Positions 35,200-43,776 of a DNA stretch of 64,000 nt are shown in pieces; the first letter of the stretch is position 1; every line of letters starts with the position of its first letter. The stretch spans positions 1 through 64,000 of the forward strand of contig NZ_AEPB01000053.1 of assembly GCF_000189395.1 (NCBI RefSeq), written 5' to 3'. Source of the DNA: Planococcus donghaensis MPA1U2 (lineage in GTDB: Bacteria > Bacillota > Bacilli > Bacillales_A > Planococcaceae). Below the pieces are notes generated by a model. That model worked only from the letters and a program-made list of their open reading frames with translations. It was not told the origin of the DNA and ran no database searches. The translations under genes were made by a program, and so were the position numbers.

Positions 35200-35619
35200 T
35201 TATTTAACGATAATAACAGGTGATTGTACACGTTTCGCCACTTTATGGCTAACGCTGCCAAGCACCATTTCTTGCAGTGAGTTTAATCCGCGGCTACCGA
35301 TTAGTACAACGTCATAGCCAACTTCATTTGCATGCTTGACGATCGTAGGTCCTGGAATGCCATGAAGCGTTTTTGTTTCGAAGTTAATACCAGCAGAACG
35401 GAAAATTTCTTCGAGCGGTACTAAATGCTTGCGACGTTCCAAATGAACTTCGTCGCTGCTTTGGCCATGAAGAATCTCAGTACGAGCTTTTTCATAATCA
35501 ATCACATAAAGTAATGTGACAAATGCTTGGGGATTGGCTTTCGCCATTCTTACTGCTTCATGAGCAGCACGTTTTGAATGATCCGAGCCATCTGCTGCAA
35601 CTAAAATTTTCTCATACAT
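35200..35619 (-). CDS. Universal stress protein, UspA family
   Basis: A 139-aa cytoplasmic UspA-domain protein. The ATP-binding signature G-x-x-G-x9-G-S is seen in GSRGLNSLQEMVLGSVSHKV, so it should bind nucleotide. It lies 12 nt downstream of the SulP transporter gene and is probably co-transcribed. SulP-Usp gene pairs are common and suggest the Usp modulates transport; this is inference. Confidence 0.9.
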   Translation of the reverse strand: MYEKILVAADGSDHSKRAAHEAVRMAKANPQAFVTLLYVIDYEKARTEILHGQSSDEVHLERRKHLVPLEEIFRSAGINFETKTLHGIPGPTIVKHANEVGYDVVLIGSRGLNSLQEMVLGSVSHKVAKRVQSPVIIVK

Positions 35620-35631
35620 AGAGCATCCTCC

Positions 35632-37098
35632 TTATGATGTACCTTTACCCGCATTGCTGTAAGTTGCCAACTTATCAACAAGCTTTTGGCTTGAAGAGTT
35701 TAACCCGACAATTGTAACGGTTTGCCCCTGTGCTTGTAGTTTGTTCATAACTCGGTCGATTGCACCGACACCTGAGTCGTCCCAAACGGTAGCATCTGTA
35801 AAGTCTAAAACAACTTCTTTCGAAACTTCTACATCGTCGAATTCGGAGACGAAGTCTTGAGAAGAAGCGAAAAACAATTGTCCGTGTATCGTATATCTAT
35901 TCGACACATTGCTTTCCAATCCTTCTTTGCGTACTTCCACTTTGGAAATTTTAGCAGCAAACAGCACTGCACTTAAAATAACACCTGCAAATACACCTTT
36001 AGATAAATCATGTGTATAAACTACAACAACAACCGTTAACAACATAACAATTGCATCAGCTTTTGGAGCCGTCGCTAAATACTTGAAAGAACCCCAGTCA
36101 AAAGTACCGATACACACCATTACCATAATACCGGCTAAAACTGGCATTGGAATTTGAATAACCCAGTTGCCCAAAACGATAATTAAGAACATCAAGAACA
36201 CACCAGCAACAAAACTCGATAATCGTCCACGACCACCAGAACGAACGTTAATGCCCGATTGACCGATCATCGCACAACCTGCCATTCCGCCGAAAAAGCC
36301 TGTGATAATGTTCGCGATTCCTTGTCCACGTGCTTCTTGGTTTTTATCTGATCCGGTTTCTGTTGCATCATCAATAATCGATGCCGTTAATAAAGACTCT
36401 AGTAAACCGATTACAGAAAGTGCCAATGCAGTCGGAAAAATGATTTGCAAAGTTTCAAAGTTAAACGGTACGCTTGGGATAAAGAAACTTGGCAATGTTT
36501 GCGAAATCGTGCCCAGACTGCCAACGTTTTGCATATCAATACCCGTGTAGATGACAACCCCTGTTAAGACGAGGATAGCAATTAAGGGAGCCGGAATAGC
36601 GGTAAAGAAGCGAGGTAAAATATAAACAATCGCTAACGTAACGCCGACAAAAACATAAGTGATTGTATTAATGCCGAAGATAAATGGCACTTGTGCCATA
36701 AAGATTAAAATAGCTAATGAGTTAACAAAGCCAATCATGACCGCTCTAGGGATAAATTTCATAAAGCGCGCAACCTTTAAAACGCCAAAAATCAATTGCA
36801 GCACACCTGTTAAAACAGTAGCTGCTAGTAAGTAATCCAATCCGTGATCGCGGACCAATAGCACCATTGCAAGCGCCATAGCACCTGTTGCTGCAGAAAT
36901 CATACCCGGTCGACCGCCGACAAAAGCGATAATAACAGAGATAGAAAACGATGCGTACAAGCCAACCATCGGGTCAACACCAGCGATGATAGAGAAAGCA
37001 ATCGCTTCTGGTATAAGAGCAAGTGCGACAACAATTCCGGCTAAAATGTCTCCGCGAATGTTTCCGAACCATTGCTCTTTGTAAGATAAAGTATTCAA
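35632..37098 (-). CDS. SulP family anion transporter with STAS domain
   Basis: A 488-aa SulP (SLC26-like) permease for sulfate, bicarbonate or similar anions. N-terminal signature [21 protein letters not shown] is followed by about ten to twelve membrane segments; residues about 390-488 are a cytoplasmic STAS domain ([20 protein letters not shown]). Substrate is not decided by sequence. Operon with the following usp gene. Confidence 0.9.
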   Translation of the reverse strand: MNTLSYKEQWFGNIRGDILAGIVVALALIPEAIAFSIIAGVDPMVGLYASFSISVIIAFVGGRPGMISAATGAMALAMVLLVRDHGLDYLLAATVLTGVLQLIFGVLKVARFMKFIPRAVMIGFVNSLAILIFMAQVPFIFGINTITYVFVGVTLAIVYILPRFFTAIPAPLIAILVLTGVVIYTGIDMQNVGSLGTISQTLPSFFIPSVPFNFETLQIIFPTALALSVIGLLESLLTASIIDDATETGSDKNQEARGQGIANIITGFFGGMAGCAMIGQSGINVRSGGRGRLSSFVAGVFLMFLIIVLGNWVIQIPMPVLAGIMVMVCIGTFDWGSFKYLATAPKADAIVMLLTVVVVVYTHDLSKGVFAGVILSAVLFAAKISKVEVRKEGLESNVSNRYTIHGQLFFASSQDFVSEFDDVEVSKEVVLDFTDATVWDDSGVGAIDRVMNKLQAQGQTVTIVGLNSSSQKLVDKLATYSNAGKGTS

Positions 37099-37284
37099 AA
37101 ATTCCCACTTCCTTCTATATTAATTTGTATTAATACCGTATCCAATAAACTAGTATGCAGCTTGTTGAAAATAGGTGAAAAGAAAAATTCATTCTTCATT
37201 CCTTTTCCTCAAGCTAGAAATGTTTTTTCAATTATAGGCTATAAAACTGTATCACCTTTTTTTTCAGATGTAAATACAATTCAT

Positions 37285-37300
37285 TCAAACGCAGGTTTGA
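37285..37300. promoter_or_regulatory. CadC operator 1
   Basis: TCAAACGCAGGTTTGA has perfect 6-bp arms and overlaps the -35 element of the cad promoter. Confidence 0.65.
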
Positions 37301-37325
37301 CTGTGAAGGTTTGAGCGAATATACT
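37297..37325 (+). promoter_or_regulatory. Promoter of cadC-cadA
   Basis: -35 TTGACT (37297-37302) and -10 TATACT (37320-37325) are 17 bp apart. Confidence 0.85.
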
Positions 37326-37336
37326 AAAAGGAACAA

Positions 37337-37352
37337 TCAAACTCTTATTTGA
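37337..37352. promoter_or_regulatory. CadC operator 2
   Basis: TCAAACTCTTATTTGA, followed by ATGAA, resembles the plasmid pI258 cad operator as recalled. It lies just after the transcription start, 52 bp (five turns) from operator 1. Confidence 0.7.
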
Positions 37353-37368
37353 ATGAAAGAGGTGCCAT

Positions 37369-37725
37369 ATGAAAGAGTTATGTGAAGTGACAAAAGTCCA
37401 TCCGGAAGTTGTAGATCGTGTCCAGCAAAATATGCCTGACTTAGGGGACGTAGCCAATTTATTTAAAGCATTGGCAGATGAAACAAGATTAAGCATTGCG
37501 TATGCTTTAACAATAGAAGAAGAAATGTGTGTTTGTGACATTGCAGCGGTTATCGGCTCTTCAATGGCGACAGCCTCTCATCATTTACGGTATTTGAGAG
37601 AACGGTCATTAGCGAAGTCTGAGCGCAAAGGAAAGCAAATTTATTACTCGTTATCCGACAACCATGTACGTCAATTGGTGAAAATTGCTCACGAACATAC
37701 GAAAGAAGGTGTGGAAATTGGTTAA
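37369..37725 (+). CDS. cadC: ArsR/SmtB-family metal repressor CadC
   Basis: A 118-aa winged-helix repressor that leaves DNA when it binds Cd, Pb or Zn. The metal site residues are Cys in MKELCEV and the pair in MCVCD; the recognition helix is SSMATASHHLRYL. Its stop overlaps the cadA start by 8 nt. Two palindromes around the promoter are its likely operators, giving autoregulation. Confidence 0.88.
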   Translation: MKELCEVTKVHPEVVDRVQQNMPDLGDVANLFKALADETRLSIAYALTIEEEMCVCDIAAVIGSSMATASHHLRYLRERSLAKSERKGKQIYYSLSDNHVRQLVKIAHEHTKEGVEIG

Positions 37726-39787
37726 AACTTATCGTCTAGAGAATTTATCATGCACGAGTTGTGCGGCCAAATTCGAAAAAAATCTACGAGGGTTGCCTAA
37801 TATAAAAAATGTCGATTTAAATTTTGGAGCTTCTAAGTTAACAATTGATGGGGATGTCTCTATTGAAGCACTTGAAAAAGCTGGGGCTTTTGATCATATT
37901 CGTGTTTATCCCGAAAAAGAAAAAGTTAAAGCAGTTCCATTTTATCAACGCAGACAAACGGTAGAGACAGCTTTTTCTTTGCTATTGCTAATCGCAGGGA
38001 TTATTGTTTCGTTTCAAACGAGTGAAACAAATCCTTGGGCCATCACATTCTTTGCAGGTTCTATGACAATTGGTGGATACCATATGTTTTGGACTGGCTT
38101 AAAAAACTTACGTGAGTTTCAGTTTGATATGAAAACGTTAATGACTATCGCCATTATTGGGGCGGTCATTATTGGCGAATGGCGAGAAGGGGCAGTTGTT
38201 GTCTTTCTCTTTGCTGTCAGTGAAACATTAGAGTCATTTTCGATGAACAAAGCGCGTCAGTCGATTCGCAGTTTAATGGATTTAGCACCAGCACGAGCGT
38301 TAATTCAACGTGCTGGTGAATTGATCGAGTTGGATACAGAAGATATTCGCATCGGGGACATTTTAATCGTCAAACCGGGACAGAAAATTGCAATGGACGG
38401 CACGGTTCTTCGCGGAGAATCTGCTGTTAACCAAGCGGCAATTACTGGAGAATCGATTCCCGCGTTTAAAACTGTGGGGGATGAAGTATTTGCCGGCACC
38501 ATGAACGAAGAAGGTGCGTTAGAAGTTACTGTCACAAAGCGAGTTGAAGATACGACGATCACCAAAATTATTCATTTGGTTGAAGAAGCGCAAGCTGAAA
38601 AAGCACCAACTCAGAAGTTTGTGGATCAATTCGCCAAATATTATACACCTGCGATTATTGTCATCGCATTTTTAGTAGCACTAGTACCTGGCTTTATAAC
38701 CGGTAATTGGGAACTATGGGTTTATCAAGGATTGGCAGTACTTGTTGTCGGTTGTCCGTGTGCTTTAGTTGTTTCAACACCTGTAGCAATCGTAACCGCA
38801 ATCGGTAACGCCGCGCGACAAGGTGTACTGATTAAAGGTGGTATTCACCTGGAAGAAACGGGACAGATTAAGGCAGTTGCTTTTGATAAAACTGGAACCT
38901 TAACAAAAGGTTATCCCGAAGTAACAGACGTAATCGCTCAAGACATTACTACAAAAGAAGAGTTATTAAAGCTAGCGTCATCTGTAGAAACCATGTCGCA
39001 GCATCCTTTAGCAAAAGCGATTTCGAAAAAATCTGCAAGCACGTATCCTTCAGAGAATTTTAATTCGGTCACAGGAAAAGGTGCATATGCCACAGTTAAT
39101 GAAGAAACCATTTATGTTGGCAGTTTAATTTGGGCAGAAGAAAAGGGCTTACGCATTCCTGAAAAAGCGCGTAAACTTCAAGAGAGTGGAAAATCTGTCA
39201 CTGCTGTCTTTTCAGAAACGGTATTGTTAGGCATTATCGCAATCGCTGATGCTATTCGTGTAGAAAGTCCATCTATTATTAAGCAGTTAAAAGCGATGGG
39301 CATCGAGCAAACCATCATGCTTACAGGAGATCATCCAGCAACGGCAACGGCCATTGGTGCAGAAATCGGGATGACAGATGTTCGAGCCGGTCTCATGCCA
39401 GAAGATAAATTAGCTGCGATAAAGGATCTTCAAAAACAATATGGGCGAGTCGCTATGGTTGGAGACGGCATTAATGACGCACCTGCGTTAGCTGCTTCAA
39501 GTATTGGTATTGCGATGGGTGGTGCAGGAACAGATGCAGCTCTAGAAACAGCAGATATTGCGTTAATGGCGGATGATTTGGAAAAACTTCCTTATACGAT
39601 TCGACTCAGCCGAAAGACATTGCGTATAATAAAAGAAAACATCGTCTTTGCATTAGGGCTCAAGGTGTTGGCATTGCTATTAATTATTCCTGGCTGGTTA
39701 ACTTTATGGATCGCAATTTTTGCGGATATGGGTGCCACGCTATTGGTGATTTTAAATGCACTACGTCTTGTGAAAGTTCAGAAGTAA
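37718..39787 (+). CDS. cadA: Cd/Zn/Pb-exporting P1B-type ATPase CadA
   Basis: A 689-aa heavy-metal ATPase. In order: N-terminal HMA-type domain with CTSC; membrane helices; phosphatase TGES; ion-binding CPC in VVGCPCALVV; phosphorylation site DKTGTLTKG; HP motif in SQHPLAKAI; hinge GDGINDAPALAAS; two final helices. The CPC motif and partnership with CadC indicate Cd/Zn/Pb efflux. TTG 37718 is the likely start (AAGGTG 6 nt upstream, MVKTYRLENLSC); a GTG at 37709 is possible. Confidence 0.92.
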   Translation: MVKTYRLENLSCTSCAAKFEKNLRGLPNIKNVDLNFGASKLTIDGDVSIEALEKAGAFDHIRVYPEKEKVKAVPFYQRRQTVETAFSLLLLIAGIIVSFQTSETNPWAITFFAGSMTIGGYHMFWTGLKNLREFQFDMKTLMTIAIIGAVIIGEWREGAVVVFLFAVSETLESFSMNKARQSIRSLMDLAPARALIQRAGELIELDTEDIRIGDILIVKPGQKIAMDGTVLRGESAVNQAAITGESIPAFKTVGDEVFAGTMNEEGALEVTVTKRVEDTTITKIIHLVEEAQAEKAPTQKFVDQFAKYYTPAIIVIAFLVALVPGFITGNWELWVYQGLAVLVVGCPCALVVSTPVAIVTAIGNAARQGVLIKGGIHLEETGQIKAVAFDKTGTLTKGYPEVTDVIAQDITTKEELLKLASSVETMSQHPLAKAISKKSASTYPSENFNSVTGKGAYATVNEETIYVGSLIWAEEKGLRIPEKARKLQESGKSVTAVFSETVLLGIIAIADAIRVESPSIIKQLKAMGIEQTIMLTGDHPATATAIGAEIGMTDVRAGLMPEDKLAAIKDLQKQYGRVAMVGDGINDAPALAASSIGIAMGGAGTDAALETADIALMADDLEKLPYTIRLSRKTLRIIKENIVFALGLKVLALLLIIPGWLTLWIAIFADMGATLLVILNALRLVKVQK

Positions 39788-39808
39788 GGTACGCTTGGAG
39801 GTTATGTA

Positions 39809-40930
39809 TTGAGATTAACAGAATGGACAATGGAAGAGCAGGAACAGCTAATTCATTTTATGACAACAAATTCTTGGCCTTTTCATGGTCATGAACACCC
39901 AGTCCGAGCTTTGATTGAAAAAACAATTGAAGAAGGCGGCTATAAATCAGATCAAGTTACAACGTTTTGGATTGAAGATGAAGATAAAAAGCAAGTAGGT
40001 TTAGTGCAAATCTTTGATTTGCAAGACGACATTCCATTGTTTGACTTGAGAATTGCGGATCCGTATCGAAACAAAGGGTACGGACCTAAAGCTTTGAAGA
40101 TGGTAGCAGATTATGTGTTTTCACTACCTGAAAAGAAAATTCGTTTAGAAGGCAATACACGCCATGATAATTTTGCCATGCGTAAAGCGTTTGAACGTAC
40201 AGGTTTTGTTAAAGAAGCGCATTTACGACAAGCTTGGTTTTCGCCACGAGAAAATCGCTATTACGATGCAGTAATTTATGGCATGACACGTGAAGACTGG
40301 CAAGCTGGAATTACCACACCCGTTCTTTGGGATGATGCTGTGATTGAGAAGAAGTCACGACCATTTAATCCTGTCTTACTCGATTTCCCGGAAGAATTTG
40401 AATCAGAACGACTGCTGATTCGGGCACCTAGAAGAGAAGATGCAAAGGCTAATTATGAAGCAGTCATGCATTCGCTAGAATCATTTCGACCGTGGTTGCA
40501 ATTTGCGCAACAAAAACCAGACCTTGCACAAACCGAGGCAACATTAATTGAAGCAGAAGCAAACTTTAAATTACGTAAAGATTTGCGCTTGCATTTTTTC
40601 TTGAAAGAAACCGGACAATTTATCGGTTCTACAGGGTTGCATCGCATCGACTGGGAAGTGCGTAAATTTGAAATTGGCTATTGGGTAGACAGCCGCTACG
40701 AAGGCAAGGGCTTTGTCTCAGAAGCAGTAGACCGCATTACGCGTTTTGCGTTTGAAGAGTTAGGGGCAAATCGTGTCGAGATTCGTTGCGACCCAGATAA
40801 TGTTCGGAGCCGCGCAGTAGCGAACCGACTCAATTTTGAATTAGAAGGTATTTTGCGTAACGATACAATTTCTCGTGTTGGAAACAAACTACGCGATACA
40901 TGCGTATATGCGAAAATTCGGGAAGAATAG
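39809..40930 (+). CDS. Tandem GNAT acetyltransferase (two domains)
   Basis: A 373-aa protein made of two complete GNAT domains. Residues 1 to about 170 form the first (RIADPYRNKGYGPKALKMV). Residues about 190-373 form a RimJ/RimL-type second (IGYWVDSRYEGKGFVSEAVDR, ANRVEIRCDPDNVRSRAVANRL). The domains are not closely similar to each other, suggesting fusion rather than recent duplication. TTG 39809 is used because GGAGG lies 7 nt upstream and no in-frame ATG fits. It is 21 nt from cadA and may be co-transcribed. Substrates unknown. Confidence 0.78.
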   Translation: MRLTEWTMEEQEQLIHFMTTNSWPFHGHEHPVRALIEKTIEEGGYKSDQVTTFWIEDEDKKQVGLVQIFDLQDDIPLFDLRIADPYRNKGYGPKALKMVADYVFSLPEKKIRLEGNTRHDNFAMRKAFERTGFVKEAHLRQAWFSPRENRYYDAVIYGMTREDWQAGITTPVLWDDAVIEKKSRPFNPVLLDFPEEFESERLLIRAPRREDAKANYEAVMHSLESFRPWLQFAQQKPDLAQTEATLIEAEANFKLRKDLRLHFFLKETGQFIGSTGLHRIDWEVRKFEIGYWVDSRYEGKGFVSEAVDRITRFAFEELGANRVEIRCDPDNVRSRAVANRLNFELEGILRNDTISRVGNKLRDTCVYAKIREE

Positions 40931-40939
40931 CAATTATAC

Positions 40940-40980
40940 AAACAGGAAGGGCAATTACGTAATTGCCCTTCCTGTTTGTA
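40940..40980 (+). terminator. Terminator after the tandem GNAT gene
   Basis: A perfect 38-bp palindrome (40940-40977, centre TTAC/GTAA) contains AAGGGCAATTAC / GTAATTGCCCTT and ends in TTT. Confidence 0.85.
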
Positions 40981-40996
40981 TATAATAATCTAGTAA

Positions 40997-41049
40997 ACAA
41001 AAAGGGTTGACCACAAAGCCGTTTATTACGACTTTTGGGTCAACCCTTT
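40997..41049 (-). terminator. Terminator of the small lmo0937-like gene
   Basis: AAAGGGTTGACC (41001-41012) pairs with GGTCAACCCTTT; the A run before it gives a T run on the minus strand. Confidence 0.8.
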
Positions 41050-41069
41050 GAGTATTTATCATGCTATGG

Positions 41070-41225
41070 TTATAAACCTTTACGACCGGTAACCAAATTG
41101 ATAACTAAAATGATTGCAGCAATAATTAATAGAATGTGTATTAGACCGCCTGCTACGTCCATTAAGAATCCGATAAGCCATATTACAATAACAACTGCAA
41201 GAATAATCCAAAGAATACGTGCCAT
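41070..41225 (-). CDS. Small lmo0937-family membrane protein (51 aa)
   Basis: A 51-aa protein beginning MARILWIILAVVIVIWLIGF and ending VINLVTGRKGL, almost entirely two hydrophobic helices with a Gly-rich turn (DVAGG). It fits the lmo0937 family of tiny membrane proteins, of unknown function. AGGTGA precedes ATG 41225. A convincing sigma-B promoter lies upstream, so it is probably a stress-induced envelope protein. A longer plus-strand frame over the same DNA has no ribosome site and is a shadow. Confidence 0.85.
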   Translation of the reverse strand: MARILWIILAVVIVIWLIGFLMDVAGGLIHILLIIAAIILVINLVTGRKGL

Positions 41226-41274
41226 GTTTTTTCACCTAACCTTTCTGTAATCGTTATTTTGATTATAGTAATAA

Positions 41275-41300
41275 GTACCCCAGCGATAATTAGCTTAAAC
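41275..41300 (-). promoter_or_regulatory. Sigma-B promoter of the lmo0937-like gene
   Basis: Minus-strand GTTTAA (41295-41300), a 14-bp spacer, GGGTAC (41275-41280). Eleven of twelve consensus positions match. Confidence 0.75.
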
Positions 41301-41401
41301 CTTTCTGAAAAAATGAATTGTTTAAAGTGAGACTCAGTCCAGTTGTTTCAATGATGGCGGTATAGTAAACTGAACATAGCTAAGTGAGGGAGGAAAGAAT
41401 T

Positions 41402-41824
41402 TTGCCTACTCCAAGTATGGAAGACCATATTGAAATCATATATTCTTTAATTGAGCAAAAAGGCTATGCGCGAGTATCAGATATCGCGGAGGCCTTATCC
41501 GTGTTACCATCTTCTGTGACTAAGATGGTGCAGAAGCTAGATAAAGACGGATACTTAATATACGAACGCTACAGAGGTCTCGTGTTGACCCCCAAAGGCC
41601 AAAAGCTAGGTAAACGGCTATTAGAACGACATGGCTTACTGGAGCAGTTTCTACAGCTAATCGGTGTGGAAGAAGAACGGATTTATGAAGATGTTGAAGG
41701 TATTGAACATCATTTGAGCTGGAATTCAATCGATCGGATTGCTGATTTGGTCCAACTACTGGAAGAAAGCCCGGATTTTACGGAAAAACTTAAGAAAATG
41801 AAAGCAGCAGGAAAAGATAGTTAA
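41402..41824 (+). CDS. mntR: Manganese-responsive regulator MntR
   Basis: A 140-aa DtxR-family repressor that senses Mn(II) and represses manganese uptake genes. [23 protein letters not shown] and the winged helix [21 protein letters not shown] align closely with B. subtilis MntR. Metal ligands are visible in the PSMEDH start and in [13 protein letters not shown] 41402 is used: GGGAGG lies about 9 nt upstream and it reproduces the family N-terminus; the frame's upstream extension is not needed. Confidence 0.93.
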   Translation: MPTPSMEDHIEIIYSLIEQKGYARVSDIAEALSVLPSSVTKMVQKLDKDGYLIYERYRGLVLTPKGQKLGKRLLERHGLLEQFLQLIGVEEERIYEDVEGIEHHLSWNSIDRIADLVQLLEESPDFTEKLKKMKAAGKDS

Positions 41825-41845
41825 AGAAAATAGGAGGAACTAATT

Positions 41846-42706
41846 ATGGCTTTGCACCCAGGGTTAAAAGCAACATTACAAGTAAAAGATCGTTCAACGT
41901 CGCAATGGATCTTATCAGATGGTTCAGGCGATGAAGTAATGATGAACGCATCAGAAATAGAAGAAGGTCAGGAAATTGGAGAGGAAATTGAAGTTTTTCT
42001 TTACCGCAATCGCCAAGGTGGCGTTTCGGCAACACCAATGATTCCGCATATTTTGCCAAGTGAATATGGCTGGGCGAAAATTTTGAAAGTATCGCAACGT
42101 GAAGGAGCGGTAGTTGATATTGGCACAACACGCGAAGTGTATTTGTTGCCAGCGGATCTGCCACAAATTTTAGAGTTGTGGCCAAAACAAGGTGATCATA
42201 TCTTTATGACACTTCGTACAGATCGCCATGGTGATTTATATGGCCGTTTAGCTACGGAAGAAAAAGTATTGGAATTAATGGAGCCAGCTCCAGAAACGCT
42301 TTTTAACCAAAACATACAAGCGCGTGCTTATCGTCTATTACCAGTGGGTACATTCATGTTATCGGTACCAGAAATGCACCGAATCTTTGTTCATGAAACA
42401 GAGCGTAGTGAAGAACCGCGCTTAGGTGAAGAAAAAACAGTACGCATTATCGGCGTAAAAGACGATGGTACATTGAATGGTTCGTTACTTCCTAGAAAAC
42501 AAGAACGATTAGCAGACGATGCCGAAGAAATTATGCGTTATTTAGAAGAGTCAGGCGGGAAAATGCCGTTTACGGATAAATCTTCACCAGACGAAATCCA
42601 AGAAATTTTCGGTATGAGTAAAGCTGCTTTTAAACGTGCACTCGGGAAATTGTACAAAAACCGTCAAATCATTCAAGAAGAAGGCTGGACAAAGTCCACA
42701 AAGTAA
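41846..42706 (+). CDS. cvfB: S1-domain RNA-binding protein CvfB (YitL-like)
   Basis: A 286-aa protein of the CvfB family, which in staphylococci binds RNA and affects virulence gene expression. It has S1/OB-fold repeats in residues 1 to about 215 (ILKVSQREGAVVDIGTTREVYLL is the second) and a C-terminal winged helix ending FGMSKAAFKRALGKLYK. AGGAGG precedes ATG 41846 and it is 21 nt downstream of mntR, so probably one operon. Confidence 0.88.
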   Translation: MALHPGLKATLQVKDRSTSQWILSDGSGDEVMMNASEIEEGQEIGEEIEVFLYRNRQGGVSATPMIPHILPSEYGWAKILKVSQREGAVVDIGTTREVYLLPADLPQILELWPKQGDHIFMTLRTDRHGDLYGRLATEEKVLELMEPAPETLFNQNIQARAYRLLPVGTFMLSVPEMHRIFVHETERSEEPRLGEEKTVRIIGVKDDGTLNGSLLPRKQERLADDAEEIMRYLEESGGKMPFTDKSSPDEIQEIFGMSKAAFKRALGKLYKNRQIIQEEGWTKSTK

Positions 42707-42759
42707 AGGAACCTTTTCAAGTTAATTTCGTATTAATTTGAAGAAAGGGGCAAGTTCAA

Positions 42760-43647
42760 ATGAAAAAAATAATTACTGTTATAGCATTACTGTTTACACT
42801 ATCAGTTGTACTACCTTCTTATAGTTCGGCAAATGTCGGCATCAATGAGAAGTTCGGTTTGCCAATCGTAGTTTACGGAGGCAATTTATCAGCTGATGAA
42901 AAAGCATCTGTAGCTGAGAGTTTAGATGTTGCAGGAGAAGTAGATGTAGAAGAAATTGAAGTAACGGGTCAAGATTTGATCAAGTACATTAAAGACGGTG
43001 ATTCTCGCGCCAATATGTATTCATCAGCAAAAATCACACGTAAAGATGAAGGTGCGGGCTTAGTCATTGAAATCGTAACACCTGATAACATTACACAAGT
43101 AACAACAGAAATGTATGCCAATGCGATGTTGACTGCTGGTATTGAAAACGCAACAGTAGAAGTAGCAGCACCAAAAGCCGTTACCGGACATTCAGCACTT
43201 GTTGGAATTTATAAAGCTTACGAAGTGAATGGAGAAGCACTAGATCCTGAGCGTACTGACGTAGCTAACGATGAATTGACAGTAGCTACGGAGCTTGTAG
43301 ACGGTGGTGTTGGGGACGATGAAGTTAGCGAGTTGTTAACAGAAATCAAAAAGCAAATTGCTGAAAAAAACCCAGCTTCGCGTGAAGAAGTAGAACAGAT
43401 TGTTGAAGAGCAATTAGATAAGCTTCAAATTGAGTTGAGCCCGGAAGATCGTCAATTATTAGTGGATTTGATGGACCGTATTCGCCAACTAGATATTGAT
43501 TTTTCGAAATGGTCAACTCAACTAGAAGATTTGAGTAAAACAATTGAAGATAAAATCACTACAATCGTTAATGACGAAGGATTTTGGGCAAGTGTAAAAA
43601 AATTCTTTAAAAATATAGCAGATACAGTAAGTGGTTGGTTCAATTAA
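42760..43647 (+). CDS. DUF1002 family secreted protein (YpuA-like)
   Basis: A 295-aa protein resembling B. subtilis YpuA. A cleavable signal peptide (residues about 1-24, MKKIITVIALLFTLSVVLPS then SSANV) exports it. The DUF1002 core spans residues about 30-190 (DLIKYIKDGDSRANMYSSA). The remainder is acidic and helical, likely coiled coil (residues about 190-285). Function unknown; cell-envelope association is inferred. Confidence 0.82.
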   Translation: MKKIITVIALLFTLSVVLPSYSSANVGINEKFGLPIVVYGGNLSADEKASVAESLDVAGEVDVEEIEVTGQDLIKYIKDGDSRANMYSSAKITRKDEGAGLVIEIVTPDNITQVTTEMYANAMLTAGIENATVEVAAPKAVTGHSALVGIYKAYEVNGEALDPERTDVANDELTVATELVDGGVGDDEVSELLTEIKKQIAEKNPASREEVEQIVEEQLDKLQIELSPEDRQLLVDLMDRIRQLDIDFSKWSTQLEDLSKTIEDKITTIVNDEGFWASVKKFFKNIADTVSGWFN

Positions 43648-43650
43648 ATG

Positions 43651-43688
43651 AAAACAGGCAAACCTTAAAAAAGGTTTGCCTGTTTTTT
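43651..43688 (+). terminator. Terminator of the ypuA-like gene
   Basis: AAAACAGGCAAACCTT / AAGGTTTGCCTGTTTT hairpin followed by T. Confidence 0.88.
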
Positions 43689-43704
43689 GTTAAAGTTCAA
43701 TATC

Positions 43705-43733
43705 TTGAGGAGAACAAAAGTCAGTGATAGTAT
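43705..43733 (+). promoter_or_regulatory. Promoter of the mhqO-like gene
   Basis: -35 TTGAGG (43705-43710) and -10 TAGTAT (43728-43733) with 17 bp between. TATCTTGAGGAGA (43701-43713) over the -35 looks like a partial MhqR site. Confidence 0.65.
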
Positions 43734-43741
43734 AAAGTTAA

Positions 43742-43759
43742 TATCTTGAATTGGAGATA
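43742..43759. promoter_or_regulatory. MhqR operator
   Basis: TATCTTGAATTGGAGATA matches the MhqR site TATCTCGAATTCGAGATA at 16 of 18 positions and lies between the -10 and the ribosome site. Confidence 0.75.
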
Positions 43760-43776
43760 AATAGGGAGGGGTAATA

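Noticed and set aside
37099-37140. Sigma-B promoter for the sulP-usp operon
   Set aside because: GTTTAT and GGTATT are present on the minus strand but only 7 bp apart, far too close.
41035-41250. 71-codon plus-strand frame
   Set aside because: It is antisense to the lmo0937-like gene, which has a ribosome site, sigma-B promoter, terminator and family resemblance.
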